A stretch of DNA of 64,000 bases from Streptomyces sp. SAT1 (GCF_001654495.1 NZ_CP015849.1:3261501-3325500); one strand, 5' to 3'. Positions 17,150-26,794 are shown, numbered from the stretch's first letter. A program made the numbers and translations. The notes: generated from the sequence alone by a model not told the origin.

Positions 17150-18523
17150 ATGTCCGTCACCAGTCCCAGACGCGCCGCCGGTCTGCGGCGTGCCGCCCGC
17201 GAGACGGTCTCCGGGCTCCCCCGCGAGTTCTGGTGGCTGTGGACGAGCACTCTGGTCAACCGGCTCGGCGCCTTCGTCGCCACGTTCATGGCGCTCTACC
17301 TCACCCTCGACCGGGGGTACTCCGCCTCCTACGCCGGTCTGGTCGCCTCGCTGCACGGGCTGGGCGGGGTCGTCTCGTCGCTCGGCGGGGGCGTGATGGC
17401 CGACCGGCTGGGGCGGCGGCCCACCCTGCTGATCGCGCAGGCGTCGACGGCCCTCTCCGTCGCGCTGCTCGGCTTCGTGCGCGACCCGGTCTCCATCGCC
17501 GGTGTCGCCTTCCTGGTCGGCATGGCCTCCAACGCCTCCCGTCCGGCCGTGCAGGCGATGATGGCGGACATCGTGCGGCCCGAGGACCGGGTGCGCGCCT
17601 TCTCGCTCAACTACTGGGCGATCAACCTCGGCTTCGCCGTCTCCTCCATGGCCGCCGGTTTCATCGCCGAGTTCAGCTATCTGGCCGGGTTCCTGATCGA
17701 GGCCGCGATGACGATGGCCTGCGCGATCGTCGTCTTCCTCAAGCTGCCCGAGTCGCGGCCCGGCGGCGACGGCGGCGAGTCCGGCCGGGAGGCGGGCGCG
17801 GAGGCGTCCGTCGGGCTGGTGACCGTGCTGCGCGACCGCCGTTTCATGAGTGTCGTGGGGCTGTCCTTCCTGGTGGCGGTGGTCTTCCAGCAGGGGTCGG
17901 TCGGGCTGCCCGTGGCGATGGGCCGGGCCGGGTTCACGCCCGCCGACTACGGTCTGGCCGTCGCCGTCAACGGCATCCTCATCGTCGCCCTCCAGATCCC
18001 GGTCACCCGGCTCATCGAGCACCGGGACCCCAAGCGGCTGCTCGTCGTCTCGTCCCTGCTGGCCGGGTACGGGTTCGGGCTCACCGCCTTCGCCGGGTCG
18101 GTCGGTGTCTTCGCCCTGACCGTGTGCGTCTGGACGCTGGGCGAGATGATCAACGCACCGACCCAGACCGGGCTGGTCGTCCGCCTCTCCCCCGTGCACG
18201 GGCGCGGCCGCTACCAGGGCGTCTACACCCTGTCCTGGTCGCTGGCCGCCCTCGTCGCCCCGCTGATGTCCGGCGCGGTCATCGACCGGCTCGGCGCTCA
18301 GTGGCTGTGGGGGATGTGCGCGGTCGTGGGGACCGCCGCCGCCGTCGGGTACGGCGCCCTCATGCGGAGCCTGCCGCAGGAGGACGACCGTCCGTACCTC
18401 GACGGCCAGGGCGGCCAGGACGGCGACAAGGGGCTCGCGGGTGCCGGTGCGGTGGATCGGGCGGTCGCCGACGCCCGTCCCTCCGCCGACACCCGTCCCT
18501 CCGCCGAGGCCGGTACCACGTGA
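17150..18523 (+). CDS. MFS transporter (drug-efflux type)
   Basis: 457-aa membrane protein with about 12 hydrophobic helices. The MFS loop 2-3 motif is GGGVMADRLGRRPTLLI; the equivalent in the second half is TRLIEHRDPKRLLVV. A 30-residue cytoplasmic loop separates the halves, and a ~50-residue polar tail with repeats of ADTRPSA type follows the last helix. Probable proton-coupled exporter; substrate unknown. ATG 17150 has GGGGGTCG upstream. Confidence 0.85.
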   Translation: MSVTSPRRAAGLRRAARETVSGLPREFWWLWTSTLVNRLGAFVATFMALYLTLDRGYSASYAGLVASLHGLGGVVSSLGGGVMADRLGRRPTLLIAQASTALSVALLGFVRDPVSIAGVAFLVGMASNASRPAVQAMMADIVRPEDRVRAFSLNYWAINLGFAVSSMAAGFIAEFSYLAGFLIEAAMTMACAIVVFLKLPESRPGGDGGESGREAGAEASVGLVTVLRDRRFMSVVGLSFLVAVVFQQGSVGLPVAMGRAGFTPADYGLAVAVNGILIVALQIPVTRLIEHRDPKRLLVVSSLLAGYGFGLTAFAGSVGVFALTVCVWTLGEMINAPTQTGLVVRLSPVHGRGRYQGVYTLSWSLAALVAPLMSGAVIDRLGAQWLWGMCAVVGTAAAVGYGALMRSLPQEDDRPYLDGQGGQDGDKGLAGAGAVDRAVADARPSADTRPSAEAGTT

Positions 18524-18590
18524 CCCGTACCCATGTGACCCGCGGCCCGTGGCTCGTACCCGTGAGCCGTGACTCGCGGGGCGGGCCCTC

Positions 18591-19082
18591 TCACGGGTGC
18601 ATCCGCGCCCCCTTCATCACCTTGTCCACCGCGTTCCGCGGGCCGTACACCGCCAGACCCGCCAGGTCCAGGCCGGAGGTCCGTACGGCCCGTACCGCCG
18701 CGCGGTTGTCGCGGTCGTTGCCGGTGGCGAAGAGGTCGGTGGTGAACAGGGCGCGCGGGAGAGCGCGGGACAGGGCCCGGCCGTGGGCCGCCGCCAGGGT
18801 CTCCTTGGTGCCCTCGAAGACCAGCACCGGCTGGCGGAACATGGGCAGGTAGGACACGTCGTCGGCGTCCGCGTACGGCTCGCCGACCACCTCCGGGACC
18901 GTGGTGCCCAGGCCGCTGACCAGGAACGCGGTCACGTTCAGGCGCTGCCAGGTCTCCAGGTCCTCGCGCAGCAGTACGGCGATCTTCGTGTCGAAGCGGA
19001 CGGGCGCGGGAGCGGGGGCGGGGGCCTCGGGAGCGGCGGGCTCGGGGGCGGCGGGCCCGGGGCGGGTGGGCTGTTCGTTCAT
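18591..19082 (-). CDS. DUF2000-family protein
   Basis: 163-aa protein: an Ala/Pro-rich N-terminal ~27 residues then the DUF2000 domain (VRFDTKIAVLLREDLETWQR, FLVSGLGTTVPEVVG, LVFEGTKETL, HGRALSRAL). The fold resembles peptidyl-tRNA hydrolase 2. DUF2000 genes commonly sit beside AraC-type regulators, as here (divergent, 65-bp gap). Enzymatic role unknown. Start at 19082 chosen to match the family N-terminus. Confidence 0.85.
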   Translation of the reverse strand: MNEQPTRPGPAAPEPAAPEAPAPAPAPVRFDTKIAVLLREDLETWQRLNVTAFLVSGLGTTVPEVVGEPYADADDVSYLPMFRQPVLVFEGTKETLAAAHGRALSRALPRALFTTDLFATGNDRDNRAAVRAVRTSGLDLAGLAVYGPRNAVDKVMKGARMHP

Positions 19083-19147
19083 GGGACGAGGCTCCCGGGC
19101 CGCGTACGCCGTCGTCTTGTACGTTCTTTGCGCGGTACGTTCGACAC

Positions 19148-20017
19148 GTGGCCGACCAGCGACAGGCACCCCAGGAAGCCCCGGCGGTCCGGGCGGACCC
19201 GGCCGCCCGCCGGGACGTCTCCGCCTGGCGCCCCGGTGTCCCGGGCGTCGTGGAGGTCCTGCACGCGCACTTCACCGGCTACGCCTACCCGATGCACGTG
19301 CACGAGGCGTGGACGCTGCTGGTCGTGGACGACGGCGCCGTACGGTACGACCTCGACCGGCACGAGCACGGCACCCCGCACGACACGGTGACGCTGCTGC
19401 CGCCGCACGTGCCGCACAACGGCTCACCGGCCGCGCCGGGCGGCTTCCGCAAGCGGGTCGTGTACCTGGACAGCAGCCGGCTGGGCGAGGAGCTGATCGG
19501 AGCGGCCGTGGACGGGCCCGAGCTGCGGGACCCGGTGCTGCGACGGCGCGTCGGGCAGTTGCACTCCGCCCTCGGCCGGCGCGGCGACGAGCTGGAGGCG
19601 GAGAGCCGGCTGGCGCTCGTCGGCGGGCGGCTGCGGGACCATCTGCGCCGCCACCGGACGGACGCCGCCGCGCACCTGGAGCGGCGGGACCCGGTGCTCG
19701 CGCGGCGGCTGCGGGAGCTGCTCGACGCGCGGGTGGTGGCCGGGGTCCCGCTGGAGGAGGCCGCCCGGCTGCTGCACGCCCATCCGGCGCATCTGGTACG
19801 GGCGTTCAGCGGCGCGTACGGCATCGCCCCGCACCAGTACCTGATGTCCCGCCGGGTCGGGCGGGCGCGCCGGCTGCTGCTGGACGGGCTGCCGCCCGGG
19901 GAGGTCGCGTCGGTGACCGGCTTCTACGACCAGGCCCATCTGACCCGGCACTTCAAGCGGCTGGTCGGGGTCACTCCGGGGCGCTTCCGGGGGCCTGGCG
20001 CCCGATCAGGTGGGTGA
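19148..20017 (+). CDS. AraC-family transcription regulator
   Basis: 289-aa regulator with an N-terminal cupin-like sensing domain (HAHFTGYAYPMHVHEAWTLL, TLLPPHVPHNG) and a C-terminal pair of HTH motifs (EEAARLLHAHPAHLVRAF and EVASVTGFYDQAHLTRHFK, ending GVTPGRFR). GTG start. It is divergent from the DUF2000 gene, its usual partner, and probably controls it; the effector is unknown. Its 3' end overlaps the YbjN gene antisense by 47 bp. Confidence 0.9.
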   Translation: MADQRQAPQEAPAVRADPAARRDVSAWRPGVPGVVEVLHAHFTGYAYPMHVHEAWTLLVVDDGAVRYDLDRHEHGTPHDTVTLLPPHVPHNGSPAAPGGFRKRVVYLDSSRLGEELIGAAVDGPELRDPVLRRRVGQLHSALGRRGDELEAESRLALVGGRLRDHLRRHRTDAAAHLERRDPVLARRLRELLDARVVAGVPLEEAARLLHAHPAHLVRAFSGAYGIAPHQYLMSRRVGRARRLLLDGLPPGEVASVTGFYDQAHLTRHFKRLVGVTPGRFRGPGARSGG

Positions 20018-20561
20018 AGGCGTCCAGGTTCCGCGTGGACTCCCCGCGGGAGGTCCGCCAGGCGTACTCCTTGCGGATCGCGGAGGCGAAGCCCAGTTCG
20101 AGAAGGGTGTTGAAGGCGCCGTCGGCCGCCTCCAGGACCTGGCCGAGCAGCCGGTCGATCTCGTCGGCGGTGACGGAGGCGAGGGAGAGCCGGGCGGTGA
20201 CGTAGATGTCGCCGAGCCGGTCGACGGCGTAACTCACGCCGTACATCCGCAGGTTGCGTTCGAGGAGCCAGCGGTGGACGCCCGCCTCGTTCTCGTCGGG
20301 GTGGCGGATCACGAAGGCGTTCAGCGAGAGGGTGTGGCGGCCCGCCAGGAAGGAGACCGTGGTGGAGAGCTTGCGGGTGCCGGGGAGCTTGACGACATAG
20401 GTGCCGGGCCGCGGGCTCTCCCATTCCAGGCCGGTGTCCTCGAAGGCGGCTTCGAGGGTGCGCGCGGCGCGCTCCGCCTCGCCTCCGGTGCCGGTGCCGG
20501 CACCTGCGCCGGAGTGACCGTCCGTCCCGCCCGCCTCGTCCGCCTCGTCCGTCTCAGCCAT
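19971..20561 (-). CDS. YbjN-domain protein
   Basis: 196-aa protein with an acidic, Gly-rich N-terminal ~30 residues and a YbjN/type III secretion chaperone-like domain ([57 protein letters not shown]). Its ATG overlaps the mshA stop by 8 nt (ATGGCTGA), so the two are co-translated, as in other actinobacteria where a YbjN gene follows mshA. Function unknown; a role with mycothiol is only suggested by linkage. Confidence 0.85.
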   Translation of the reverse strand: MAETDEADEAGGTDGHSGAGAGTGTGGEAERAARTLEAAFEDTGLEWESPRPGTYVVKLPGTRKLSTTVSFLAGRHTLSLNAFVIRHPDENEAGVHRWLLERNLRMYGVSYAVDRLGDIYVTARLSLASVTADEIDRLLGQVLEAADGAFNTLLELGFASAIRKEYAWRTSRGESTRNLDAFTHLIGRQAPGSAPE

Positions 20562-21891
20562 GGTGGGAGCGTACGCGACGCCGGTACGACTGGAGCGCGG
20601 CCGTGTACACCTCTGCCGTGGCCGCCGCCGAGGCGTCCCAGCCGAAGGAGCGGGCGTGCCGGGCGGCGGCGGCGCCCGTGCGGTCGACGAGCTCCGGGTG
20701 GTCGGCGAACTCGCGCAGCACGCGCGCGTAGGCGGCCGGGTCGTGGCCCTGGACCAGGAAGCCGGTCTCGCCGTGCCGGACGGCCACCGGCAGGCCGCCG
20801 ACCGCCGCCGCGAGCACCGGGGTGCCGGTGGCCTGGGCCTCGATCGCGACCAGCCCGAAGGACTCGCTGTAGGAGGGCATGACCAGCACGGACGCGGCCC
20901 GGAACCAGTCGGCGAGCTGGTCCTGCCCGACCGGCGGCCGGAACCGTACGACATCGGCGATGCCCAGCCGGGCGGCCAGCTTCTGCAGCCCCTCGGGCTT
21001 GGCGAGGCCGCTGCCGCTGGGGCCGCCGACCACCGGTACGACGATGCGCGAGCGCAGGTCGGGCCGCTCGTCGAGGAGCACGCCCACGGCCCTGAGCAGC
21101 ACGTCGGGGGCCTTGAGCGGCTGGATGCGACCGGCGAAGAGCGGGATCAGGGCGTCCTGGGGCAGGCCGAGGCGGGCGCGGGCGGCGGCGCGGCCGTCGC
21201 CGGGGCGGAAGCGGTCGAGGTTGACGCCCGGGTGGACCACGGCGACCTTGGCCGGGTCGGCGGTGTAGTGGCGCACCAGTTCGCCGGCCTCGTCCTCGGT
21301 GTTGGCGATCAGCCGGTCGGAGGCGGCGACGATCTGGGTCTCGCCGATGACGCGGGCGGCGGGCTCGGGGGTGTCGCCGTCGGCGAGGCTGGCGTTCTTG
21401 ACCTTGGCCATGGTGTGCATGGCGTGCACCAGGGGGACGCCCCAGCGCTGGGCGGCGAGCCAGCCGACGTGGCCGGAGAGCCAGTAGTGCGAGTGGACGA
21501 GGTCGTAGTGGCCGGGGCGGTGGCCGGCCCAGGCCTGCATCACGCCGTGCGTGAAGGCGCACAGCTGGGCGGGCAGCTCCTCCTTGGCGAGGCCCTCGTA
21601 CGGACCGGCGTCCACATGGCGGACCAGGACGCCGGGCGCGAGGTCGACGCGGGGCGGCAGGCCGCCGGTGGTGGCCCGGGTGAATATCTCCACCTCGATG
21701 CCCTGGGCGGCCAGGCGCTGGGCCAGCTCGACGATGTAGACGTTCATGCCGCCGGCGTCGCCGGTGCCGGGCTGGTGGAGCGGTGAGGTGTGCACGGAGA
21801 GCATGGCGACGCGCCGGGGCCTGCGGTAGAGCCGCAGCCGCGCGGGAGCCGACGACGAGCGACGCCCGAGCCTGCCGACGTACTGGCTCAC
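20554..21891 (-). CDS. mshA: D-inositol-3-phosphate glycosyltransferase (mycothiol)
   Basis: 445-aa GT4-family enzyme making the first committed step of mycothiol: UDP-GlcNAc plus 1D-myo-inositol 3-phosphate. Visible landmarks: [20 protein letters not shown] at the N-terminal donor/acceptor region, [19 protein letters not shown], and the C-terminal EXXXXXXE-type motif [17 protein letters not shown]. The start GTG at 21891 follows GGAGG; the upstream reading frame to 22467 is not coding. A SigR-like promoter lies upstream. Operon with the YbjN gene. Confidence 0.95.
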   Translation of the reverse strand: MSQYVGRLGRRSSSAPARLRLYRRPRRVAMLSVHTSPLHQPGTGDAGGMNVYIVELAQRLAAQGIEVEIFTRATTGGLPPRVDLAPGVLVRHVDAGPYEGLAKEELPAQLCAFTHGVMQAWAGHRPGHYDLVHSHYWLSGHVGWLAAQRWGVPLVHAMHTMAKVKNASLADGDTPEPAARVIGETQIVAASDRLIANTEDEAGELVRHYTADPAKVAVVHPGVNLDRFRPGDGRAAARARLGLPQDALIPLFAGRIQPLKAPDVLLRAVGVLLDERPDLRSRIVVPVVGGPSGSGLAKPEGLQKLAARLGIADVVRFRPPVGQDQLADWFRAASVLVMPSYSESFGLVAIEAQATGTPVLAAAVGGLPVAVRHGETGFLVQGHDPAAYARVLREFADHPELVDRTGAAAARHARSFGWDASAAATAEVYTAALQSYRRRVRSHHG

Positions 21892-21952
21892 GTGGCGTTC
21901 CTCCTTGCTGCGGGCATGCCGGACCCTGGGCGCGGTGCGCCCTTCAGGGGGC

Positions 21953-21979
21953 AACGCCGTCGGGGGCGGCTCCCTTCCC
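21953..21979 (-). promoter_or_regulatory. SigR-type promoter for mshA
   Basis: On the reverse strand GGGAAG (21979-21974), an 18-nt spacer, then GTT (21955-21953), followed by G. The Streptomyces thiol-stress sigma factor SigR recognises GGGAAT-N18-GTT. It lies about 60 nt upstream of the mshA start, and mshA is, as I recall, in the SigR regulon. Confidence 0.75.
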
Positions 21980-22060
21980 GATGCCCGGGTCTTTGCACAA
22001 TCATTACCAATCTCGATCAACCGTTCGACGGCGGGATGCGTACGGCTGTTCGACGGTCGA

Positions 22061-22138
22061 GGTGTGCGGCGGTGTGCGGTGGTGTGTGGCGGTGTACGAC
22101 GCGTTCGCGGTACGACGCGTTCGCGGTGTACGACGCGT
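22061..22138. repeat. 10-bp and 16-bp tandem repeats between mshA and the methyltransferase gene
   Basis: Four 10-bp units near GGTGTGCGGC (22061-22100) run directly into two identical 16-bp units TACGACGCGTTCGCGG (22095-22110, 22111-22126) and a partial third (22129-22138). Confidence 0.8.
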
Positions 22139-22172
22139 GTCCTGGGCCGAGTGCCCCCATACCCTCGTATCC

Positions 22173-23069
22173 ATGACACCCCGTGCAGCGTCCGCCCCCC
22201 GCGCCCGGCTCCGTGCGAGCCGCGCGGGCGTTCCGGGCGGCCGGAGCGGTTCGGGCGGCGGTTCGGGCGGGCGGGCTCCCGTCGTCGGGACGGTGACGCG
22301 CGGGACGACCAACCCGAACCGGCTGCGCCGCATGGACCGCTGGATCGCGGCGGTGCACGGCGCCGAACTGCGGCGCGCCGACGAGCCGGTGGCCGTCGAC
22401 CTCGGCTACGGCGCCGCGCCCTGGACGGCGGTCGAACTCCTCCAGCGGCTGCGCACCGTGGCTCCACGCGCGCGCGTGGTGGGCGTCGAGATCGAACCGG
22501 CGCGGGTGGCCGCCGCGCTCCCCTACGAACGCGACGGGCTCGTCTTCCGGCACGGCGGCTTCGAGGTGCCCCTCGCGCGGCGCCCGCAGCTCATCCGCGC
22601 GGCGAACGTACTGCGGCAGTACGACGAGGACCAGGTCACCGCCGTGTGGGAGCGGCTGTGCGCCCGGCTCGCCCCGGCGGACGGGCACGCGCGCGGGGGA
22701 CTGCTCGTGGAGGGCACCTGCGACGAGATCGGGCGGCGGCACGTCTGGGTGGCGCTCGGTCCTGAGGGGCCGCGCACCGTGACCTTCGCCACTCGGCTCG
22801 GCTCCCTGCACCGCCCGTCCGACCTCGCCGAGCGCCTCCCCAAGGCACTGATCCACCGCAATGTGCCGGGCGAGCCGGTGCACGCGTTCCTGCGCGACTT
22901 CGACCGCGCCTGGGCCGCCGCCGCGCCCTACGCCTCCTACGGCGCGCGGCAGCGCTGGATCCGCGCGGTGCGCGACCTCACGGCCGACTGGCCGGTGACG
23001 GACGGGCCGACTCGCTGGCGGCAGGGTGAAGTGACGGTGGAGTGGGGGGCGTTGGCGCCGCGCGGCTGA
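22173..23069 (+). CDS. Class I SAM-dependent methyltransferase-fold protein
   Basis: 298-aa protein with a Rossmann methyltransferase core: motif [19 protein letters not shown], motif [18 protein letters not shown], motif III region [27 protein letters not shown]. The N-terminal ~40 residues are Arg/Ser/Gly-rich. The upstream [14 protein letters not shown] is typical of a conserved actinobacterial family of unknown substrate. ATG 22173 has no strong ribosome site and a later start is possible. It is divergent from mshA. Confidence 0.75.
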   Translation: MTPRAASAPRARLRASRAGVPGGRSGSGGGSGGRAPVVGTVTRGTTNPNRLRRMDRWIAAVHGAELRRADEPVAVDLGYGAAPWTAVELLQRLRTVAPRARVVGVEIEPARVAAALPYERDGLVFRHGGFEVPLARRPQLIRAANVLRQYDEDQVTAVWERLCARLAPADGHARGGLLVEGTCDEIGRRHVWVALGPEGPRTVTFATRLGSLHRPSDLAERLPKALIHRNVPGEPVHAFLRDFDRAWAAAAPYASYGARQRWIRAVRDLTADWPVTDGPTRWRQGEVTVEWGALAPRG

Positions 23070-23392
23070 GCCGGGACCACATCCGTTCCGACGCCCGCGC
23101 AGCACCTTTCCGAAGGGCCGCCCCGGAGCCCGTCCCGAGGCCCGACCCGAGGTCCGCCGCCGGATCCCGCACGCCTCGCGCGCCCCGCGCGCCCCCTCCC
23201 GCGCTTCCTTCACCTCCGCCCGTCGCACTTGTGGCGACCTGCGGGGAACGATCTTCGGGGGCCGCGCGTCACACAGGCGGGCGGCCGGCGCGGGTGGGCA
23301 TCGGCGACCGGCCTCTGTCGTTTTGGGCGCCGTCGTGGCACTATCCCCCGGACGGCACATGTTACTGACGGTAAATCAGTTGGGGGCGGGGT
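23070..23392. other. 323-bp region before the NlpC/P60 gene
   Basis: No gene seen. The last 60 bp hold CACTATCC (a possible -10) and TTACTGACGGTAA (23360-23372), an imperfect inverted repeat of TTAC/GTAA, then GGGGGCGGGGT ahead of the ATG. I looked for a c-di-AMP (ydaO) riboswitch, which controls some NlpC/P60 genes in Streptomyces, and could not recognise one. Confidence 0.4.
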
Positions 23393-24526
23393 ATGGGACG
23401 GGGCAGGCGCAGTGTGCTCGCGGTGGCCGTGACCGTGGTCTGCGCGGTCACCGTACTGGGGGCGTCGGGCACGGCGTTCGCGAGCGCGGGGCCCGACCCC
23501 GCGCCGACCTCGACCGCCACGGCGCCCGCCGCCACCACGCCTTCCACGCCCTCCACGCCCTCCGCCCCGCCCGTCACGGCCCCGCCGGACAAGGACCTGG
23601 AGGCCGTCCGCGCCAAGCTGGACGAGCTGTACCACGACGCCGCCGTCGCCACGGACGCGTACAACGCCGCCGAGGAGAAGTCGAAGCGGCAGTCCGCCGA
23701 GGTGGTCGGCCTGTCCCAGAAGATCGTCGAGCAGCAGCGGAAGCTGGACGAGCTGAAGGACCGGGCCGGTGCCGCCGCCCGCGCCCAGTACCGCACGGGC
23801 GGGCTGCCGCCCCAGGCCCAGCTGCTGCTGAGCGACGACCCGCAGCACTTCCTCGACGGGGCCGGCCGCGTCCTGGAGGGCGAGCGGGCCACCAGCGGCC
23901 TGCTCCAGGAGATGACCCGCACCCAGCAGGACCTCCAGCAGTACGCCGCCGACGCCGCCGACCAGCTGCACAAGCTGGAGGACAACCGCAAGGCCAAGGC
24001 CACCGCGCAGAAGCGGATCCAGGCGCGGATCAAGGAGGCGGAGCAGCTGGAGGCCCACCTGGAGAAGCGGCAGCAGGAGCGGCTGGCGCAGCTGGAGCGG
24101 GAGGCGGCCCAGCAGGCGCAGGCGGCCTGGCTGGACACCGGCATCCTCAAGGAGATCGGCGGCAGCGCGACCGAGGCCGGCAAGAAGGCGGTGCAGTACG
24201 CCACGGCCCAGATAGGCAAGCCGTACGAGTGGGGCGCCGAGGGCCCCAAGACGTACGACTGCTCCGGGCTGACCTCGCAGGCCTGGGCGGCGGCCGGGCA
24301 TCCGGTGCCGCGCACCTCGCAGGAGCAGTGGAAGCAGTTGAAGCACGTGTCCGTGAAGGACATGCGGCCCGGTGACCTGATCATCTACTTCGGCGACGCC
24401 AGCCATGTCGCGATGTACGTCGGCAAGGGCCGGATCGTCCACGCCCCGCGCCCCGGCCGCACGGTGACCCTCGCGGGCGCGGGCACGATGCCGATCCTGG
24501 GGGTCGTACGCCCGGACGCGTCCTGA
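23393..24526 (+). CDS. Secreted NlpC/P60 peptidoglycan hydrolase
   Basis: 377-aa exported cell-wall endopeptidase. Signal peptide ~1-31 (GRGRRSVLAVAVTVVCAV, cleavage after AFA), Pro/Thr-rich linker to ~62, a long coiled-coil (~66-265, rich in Gln, Glu, Lys) that probably acts as a RipC/PcsB-type autoinhibitory or positioning helix, then the C40 domain with catalytic Cys290 (TYDCSGL), His338 (ASHVAMY) and third polar residue His350. All catalytic residues are present. Expected to cleave stem peptides during growth or sporulation. Confidence 0.9.
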   Translation: MGRGRRSVLAVAVTVVCAVTVLGASGTAFASAGPDPAPTSTATAPAATTPSTPSTPSAPPVTAPPDKDLEAVRAKLDELYHDAAVATDAYNAAEEKSKRQSAEVVGLSQKIVEQQRKLDELKDRAGAAARAQYRTGGLPPQAQLLLSDDPQHFLDGAGRVLEGERATSGLLQEMTRTQQDLQQYAADAADQLHKLEDNRKAKATAQKRIQARIKEAEQLEAHLEKRQQERLAQLEREAAQQAQAAWLDTGILKEIGGSATEAGKKAVQYATAQIGKPYEWGAEGPKTYDCSGLTSQAWAAAGHPVPRTSQEQWKQLKHVSVKDMRPGDLIIYFGDASHVAMYVGKGRIVHAPRPGRTVTLAGAGTMPILGVVRPDAS

Positions 24527-25039
24527 GAGGACGGGTTCGTACGAGGGGGGGGTCCGGCAGCCCGGCGCACGCCCCGGCCGGGACCGGGAAGCCGGAACCG
24601 GCCAAACAGCACCCGAACGGCACCCGAGCGACACCCGGCCGGGCGGACCGGCGCACGCCTCCCCGCCCCCGGCCGCCCCCTGTCCCGCCCCGGCGGACAC
24701 CGCACCGCGCCCCGCGTCCTCCGGCACGCGTTTCCCCAGTACACCGCCCGCCCCCCGGCCCGCCGCGCCGCGCGCGGTGCCGCCCCGATGACCTGGGCCA
24801 TGTGATCCACCGCACCCCCGGCCGCCGCCAAACCCCCCTGGACGTGACCTTCGTCATTCCGGGGCGGCCGACGCCCTGACCAACTCCGGTACGGATCGCG
24901 GCATATGCCAGCGGCCGAAGCGCGAGCGACGCGCCTCACACCATTCCCCCGCGGCGCCGACTACCGCTATGGTCCCCGTCGGTGGAACGAGGTCCCTCGT
25001 GCCCGCCATGCCCTCGGGGGGAGGGAAGGAACCGAAACG
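24527..25039. other. 513-bp region before the PP2C phosphatase gene
   Basis: No supportable gene on either strand; ORFs here are codon-bias shadows, and the in-frame extension of the next gene to 24905 lacks a ribosome site. TACCGCTATGGT near 24963 could be a -10 for the downstream gene. Composition is the extremely C-rich type common in Streptomyces intergenic DNA. Confidence 0.4.
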
Positions 25040-26302
25040 ATGCCCGTGCCCGTACCGCGGCAGAGAGAGATCCCGGCCGCGGAGAGCGGCCAGGCGCAGA
25101 CCGTGTCCCACGGCGGCGGCCCCTCCGGCGCGCAGCTGACGCTGCTGCTGATCGAGGACGACCCCGGCGGCTCGCCGATCGTGCCCGAACTGCTCGACGC
25201 GTCCGGCAAGCCGATCCGCGTCCGCACGGCCCGCAACCTCACCGAGGCCGAGCGGCTGCTCACCGACGACGTGCACTGCATCCTGCTGGACCTGGCGCTG
25301 CCCGCCCCGGGCCGCTCGGGCGCGGACGACGACGAGCTGGCCGTACTGCGGCACGTGCTGGAGCTGGCGCCCCGGCACGCCGTGCTCGCGCTCACCGCGT
25401 CCGGGGACGCCGAACGCGGCGCCGAGGCGGTGCGCGTCGGCGCCCAGGACTATCTGCTCCGCGACGAGCTGGACGGACCGCTGCTGAGCCGGGCGATCCG
25501 GTACGCGGTGGAGCGCAAGCGCTCCGACACGGCCGAGCGGCGGCTCGCCGAGGGCCGGCTGCGCGCGCAGGAGAACCGGCGCCTGGAGCGCGGTCTGCTG
25601 CCGACGCCCCTGCTGGACGGTTCGATGCTGCGGTTCGCGGCCCGCTACCGTCCCGGCCGCTCGCGCGCGCTGCTCGGCGGCGACTTCTACGACGCCGTCC
25701 GCACCCCCGACGGCACCGTGCACGCCATGATCGGCGACGTCTGCGGGCACGGCCCCGACGAGGCGGCGCTCGGCGTGGAGCTGCGTATCGCCTGGCGGGC
25801 GCTGACGCTGGCCGGGCTGTGCGGCGACGACCTGCTGAACACGTTGCAGCAGGTGCTGGAGCACGAGCGCTCGGACGACGAGATCTTCGCGACGCTGTGC
25901 ACGGTGGACATCGCGCCGGACGGGCGCCGCGCGGGCCTGTGCCTGGCCGGGCATCCGTCACCGCTGGTCATGACACCGGACCGGCCCGCCAGACTGCTGC
26001 CCTACGACAACAACGGCCCCGCGCTCGGCGTGCTGTCCGGCGCGCGCTGGCCGCGGCTCCAGGTGGAGCTGGGCCCCCGCTGGAGCCTGATGCTCTACAC
26101 GGACGGTCTGATCGAGGGCCGGACCGGCCAGGACGGCGAGCGGCTCGGCCAGGACGGCATGCTGGACGTGGTCCGCCGCCAGCTGGCCGAGGGCCTGCGC
26201 GGCGAGGATCTGCTGCGGGAGGCGGTCCACGAGGTCCGCACCCTCAACGGCGGGGAGCTCACGGACGACGTGGCGGTGGTCCTGCTGGACCGGGAGCCGT
26301 AG
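25040..26302 (+). CDS. Receiver-PP2C (RsbU/SpoIIE-like) serine phosphatase
   Basis: 420-aa protein. Residues ~30-165 form a response-regulator receiver (LLLIEDDPGG, phosphoacceptor Asp in ILLDLALP, ALTASGD, AQDYLLRDEL). A coiled linker with the typical RLERGLLPTPLL follows, then a PP2C/SpoIIE phosphatase domain with GGDFYDAV, IGDVCGHGPDEA, LAGHPSPL, LYTDGLIEGR and the final metal-binding DDVAVVLL. Such proteins dephosphorylate anti-anti-sigma factors on receipt of a phosphorelay signal. ATG 25040 follows GGGAAGGAACC. No adjacent kinase or anti-sigma gene, so partners are unknown. Confidence 0.9.
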   Translation: MPVPVPRQREIPAAESGQAQTVSHGGGPSGAQLTLLLIEDDPGGSPIVPELLDASGKPIRVRTARNLTEAERLLTDDVHCILLDLALPAPGRSGADDDELAVLRHVLELAPRHAVLALTASGDAERGAEAVRVGAQDYLLRDELDGPLLSRAIRYAVERKRSDTAERRLAEGRLRAQENRRLERGLLPTPLLDGSMLRFAARYRPGRSRALLGGDFYDAVRTPDGTVHAMIGDVCGHGPDEAALGVELRIAWRALTLAGLCGDDLLNTLQQVLEHERSDDEIFATLCTVDIAPDGRRAGLCLAGHPSPLVMTPDRPARLLPYDNNGPALGVLSGARWPRLQVELGPRWSLMLYTDGLIEGRTGQDGERLGQDGMLDVVRRQLAEGLRGEDLLREAVHEVRTLNGGELTDDVAVVLLDREP

Positions 26303-26307
26303 GAAGC

Positions 26308-26331
26308 CGCGCCGCGGGAGACCGCGGCGCG
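26308..26331. terminator. Terminator between convergent genes
   Basis: CGCGCCGCGG (26308-26317) and its exact complement (26322-26331) with loop GAGA, just after the PP2C gene stop and ahead of the convergent DUF2516 gene end. Confidence 0.75.
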
Positions 26332-26358
26332 ACTCCCCCGCGGCCGCGGGCGGCGGTC

Positions 26359-26712
26359 CTACCGGCCGCCGTTGTACGGCCCGTACGGGCCGTCGCTGCT
26401 GCTGCCGCCACGACGGCGGCCCCAGCCGCCGCCACCGCCGCCGGAGACCTGCTTGACCGCGGGCCGCACGTCGACGATGTAGACGATGCTCGCGATCACG
26501 CCGATGATCGGCAGGAACGACAGGATCGAGAACAGGTAGCTGACGACGAGCGCCAGGGCGAGGATGATCAGCCAGAACGCCTTGTTCTGCTTGTCGGCCG
26601 CGCGGAACGCGTCCTCGCGCCGGATCGCGGCGTCGCACAGCCCGAACGCGGCCAGGACCATGAGCAGGATCTTCAGGATCCCCAGGAACCCCGCGAAGCC
26701 CAACATCAGCAT
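26359..26712 (-). CDS. DUF2516 membrane protein
   Basis: 117-aa small membrane protein with three hydrophobic stretches (GFLGILKILLMVLAAFGL, FWLIILALALVVSYLF, FLPIIGVIASIVYIVDVRP) and a Gly/Arg-rich C-terminal tail ending GPYGPYNGGR. The order XRE regulator, HbhA-like protein, DUF2516 on one strand matches, from memory, mycobacterial Rv0474-hbhA-Rv0476, which supports the family call. Start chosen at 26712; 26706 is also possible. Function unknown. Confidence 0.8.
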   Translation of the reverse strand: MLMLGFAGFLGILKILLMVLAAFGLCDAAIRREDAFRAADKQNKAFWLIILALALVVSYLFSILSFLPIIGVIASIVYIVDVRPAVKQVSGGGGGGWGRRRGGSSSDGPYGPYNGGR

Positions 26713-26765
26713 GCCGTCCACCGCCCGTCTCTCCGATTCCTGTGCGGCCACCGTACCCGGAGAAC

Positions 26766-26794
26766 GGGCCGGGCATCCCGAGGGTGCCCGGCCC
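26766..26794 (-). terminator. Terminator after the HbhA-like gene
   Basis: GGGCCGGGCA (26766-26775) pairs perfectly with TGCCCGGCCC (26785-26794), 9-nt loop, about 20 nt past the HbhA-like stop. It separates that gene from DUF2516, so read-through may be partial. Confidence 0.65.

Noticed and set aside
20554..22467. 637-codon extension of mshA
   Set aside because: Runs through the SigR-like promoter and tandem repeats; GTG 21891 has the ribosome site.
22017..23360. 447-codon antisense ORF over the methyltransferase-fold gene
   Set aside because: Shadow frame; the sense strand has SAM-binding motifs.
23200..23392. ydaO (c-di-AMP) riboswitch before the NlpC/P60 gene
   Set aside because: Known upstream of similar genes, but I could not match the conserved core by eye. 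An Infernal scan would decide.
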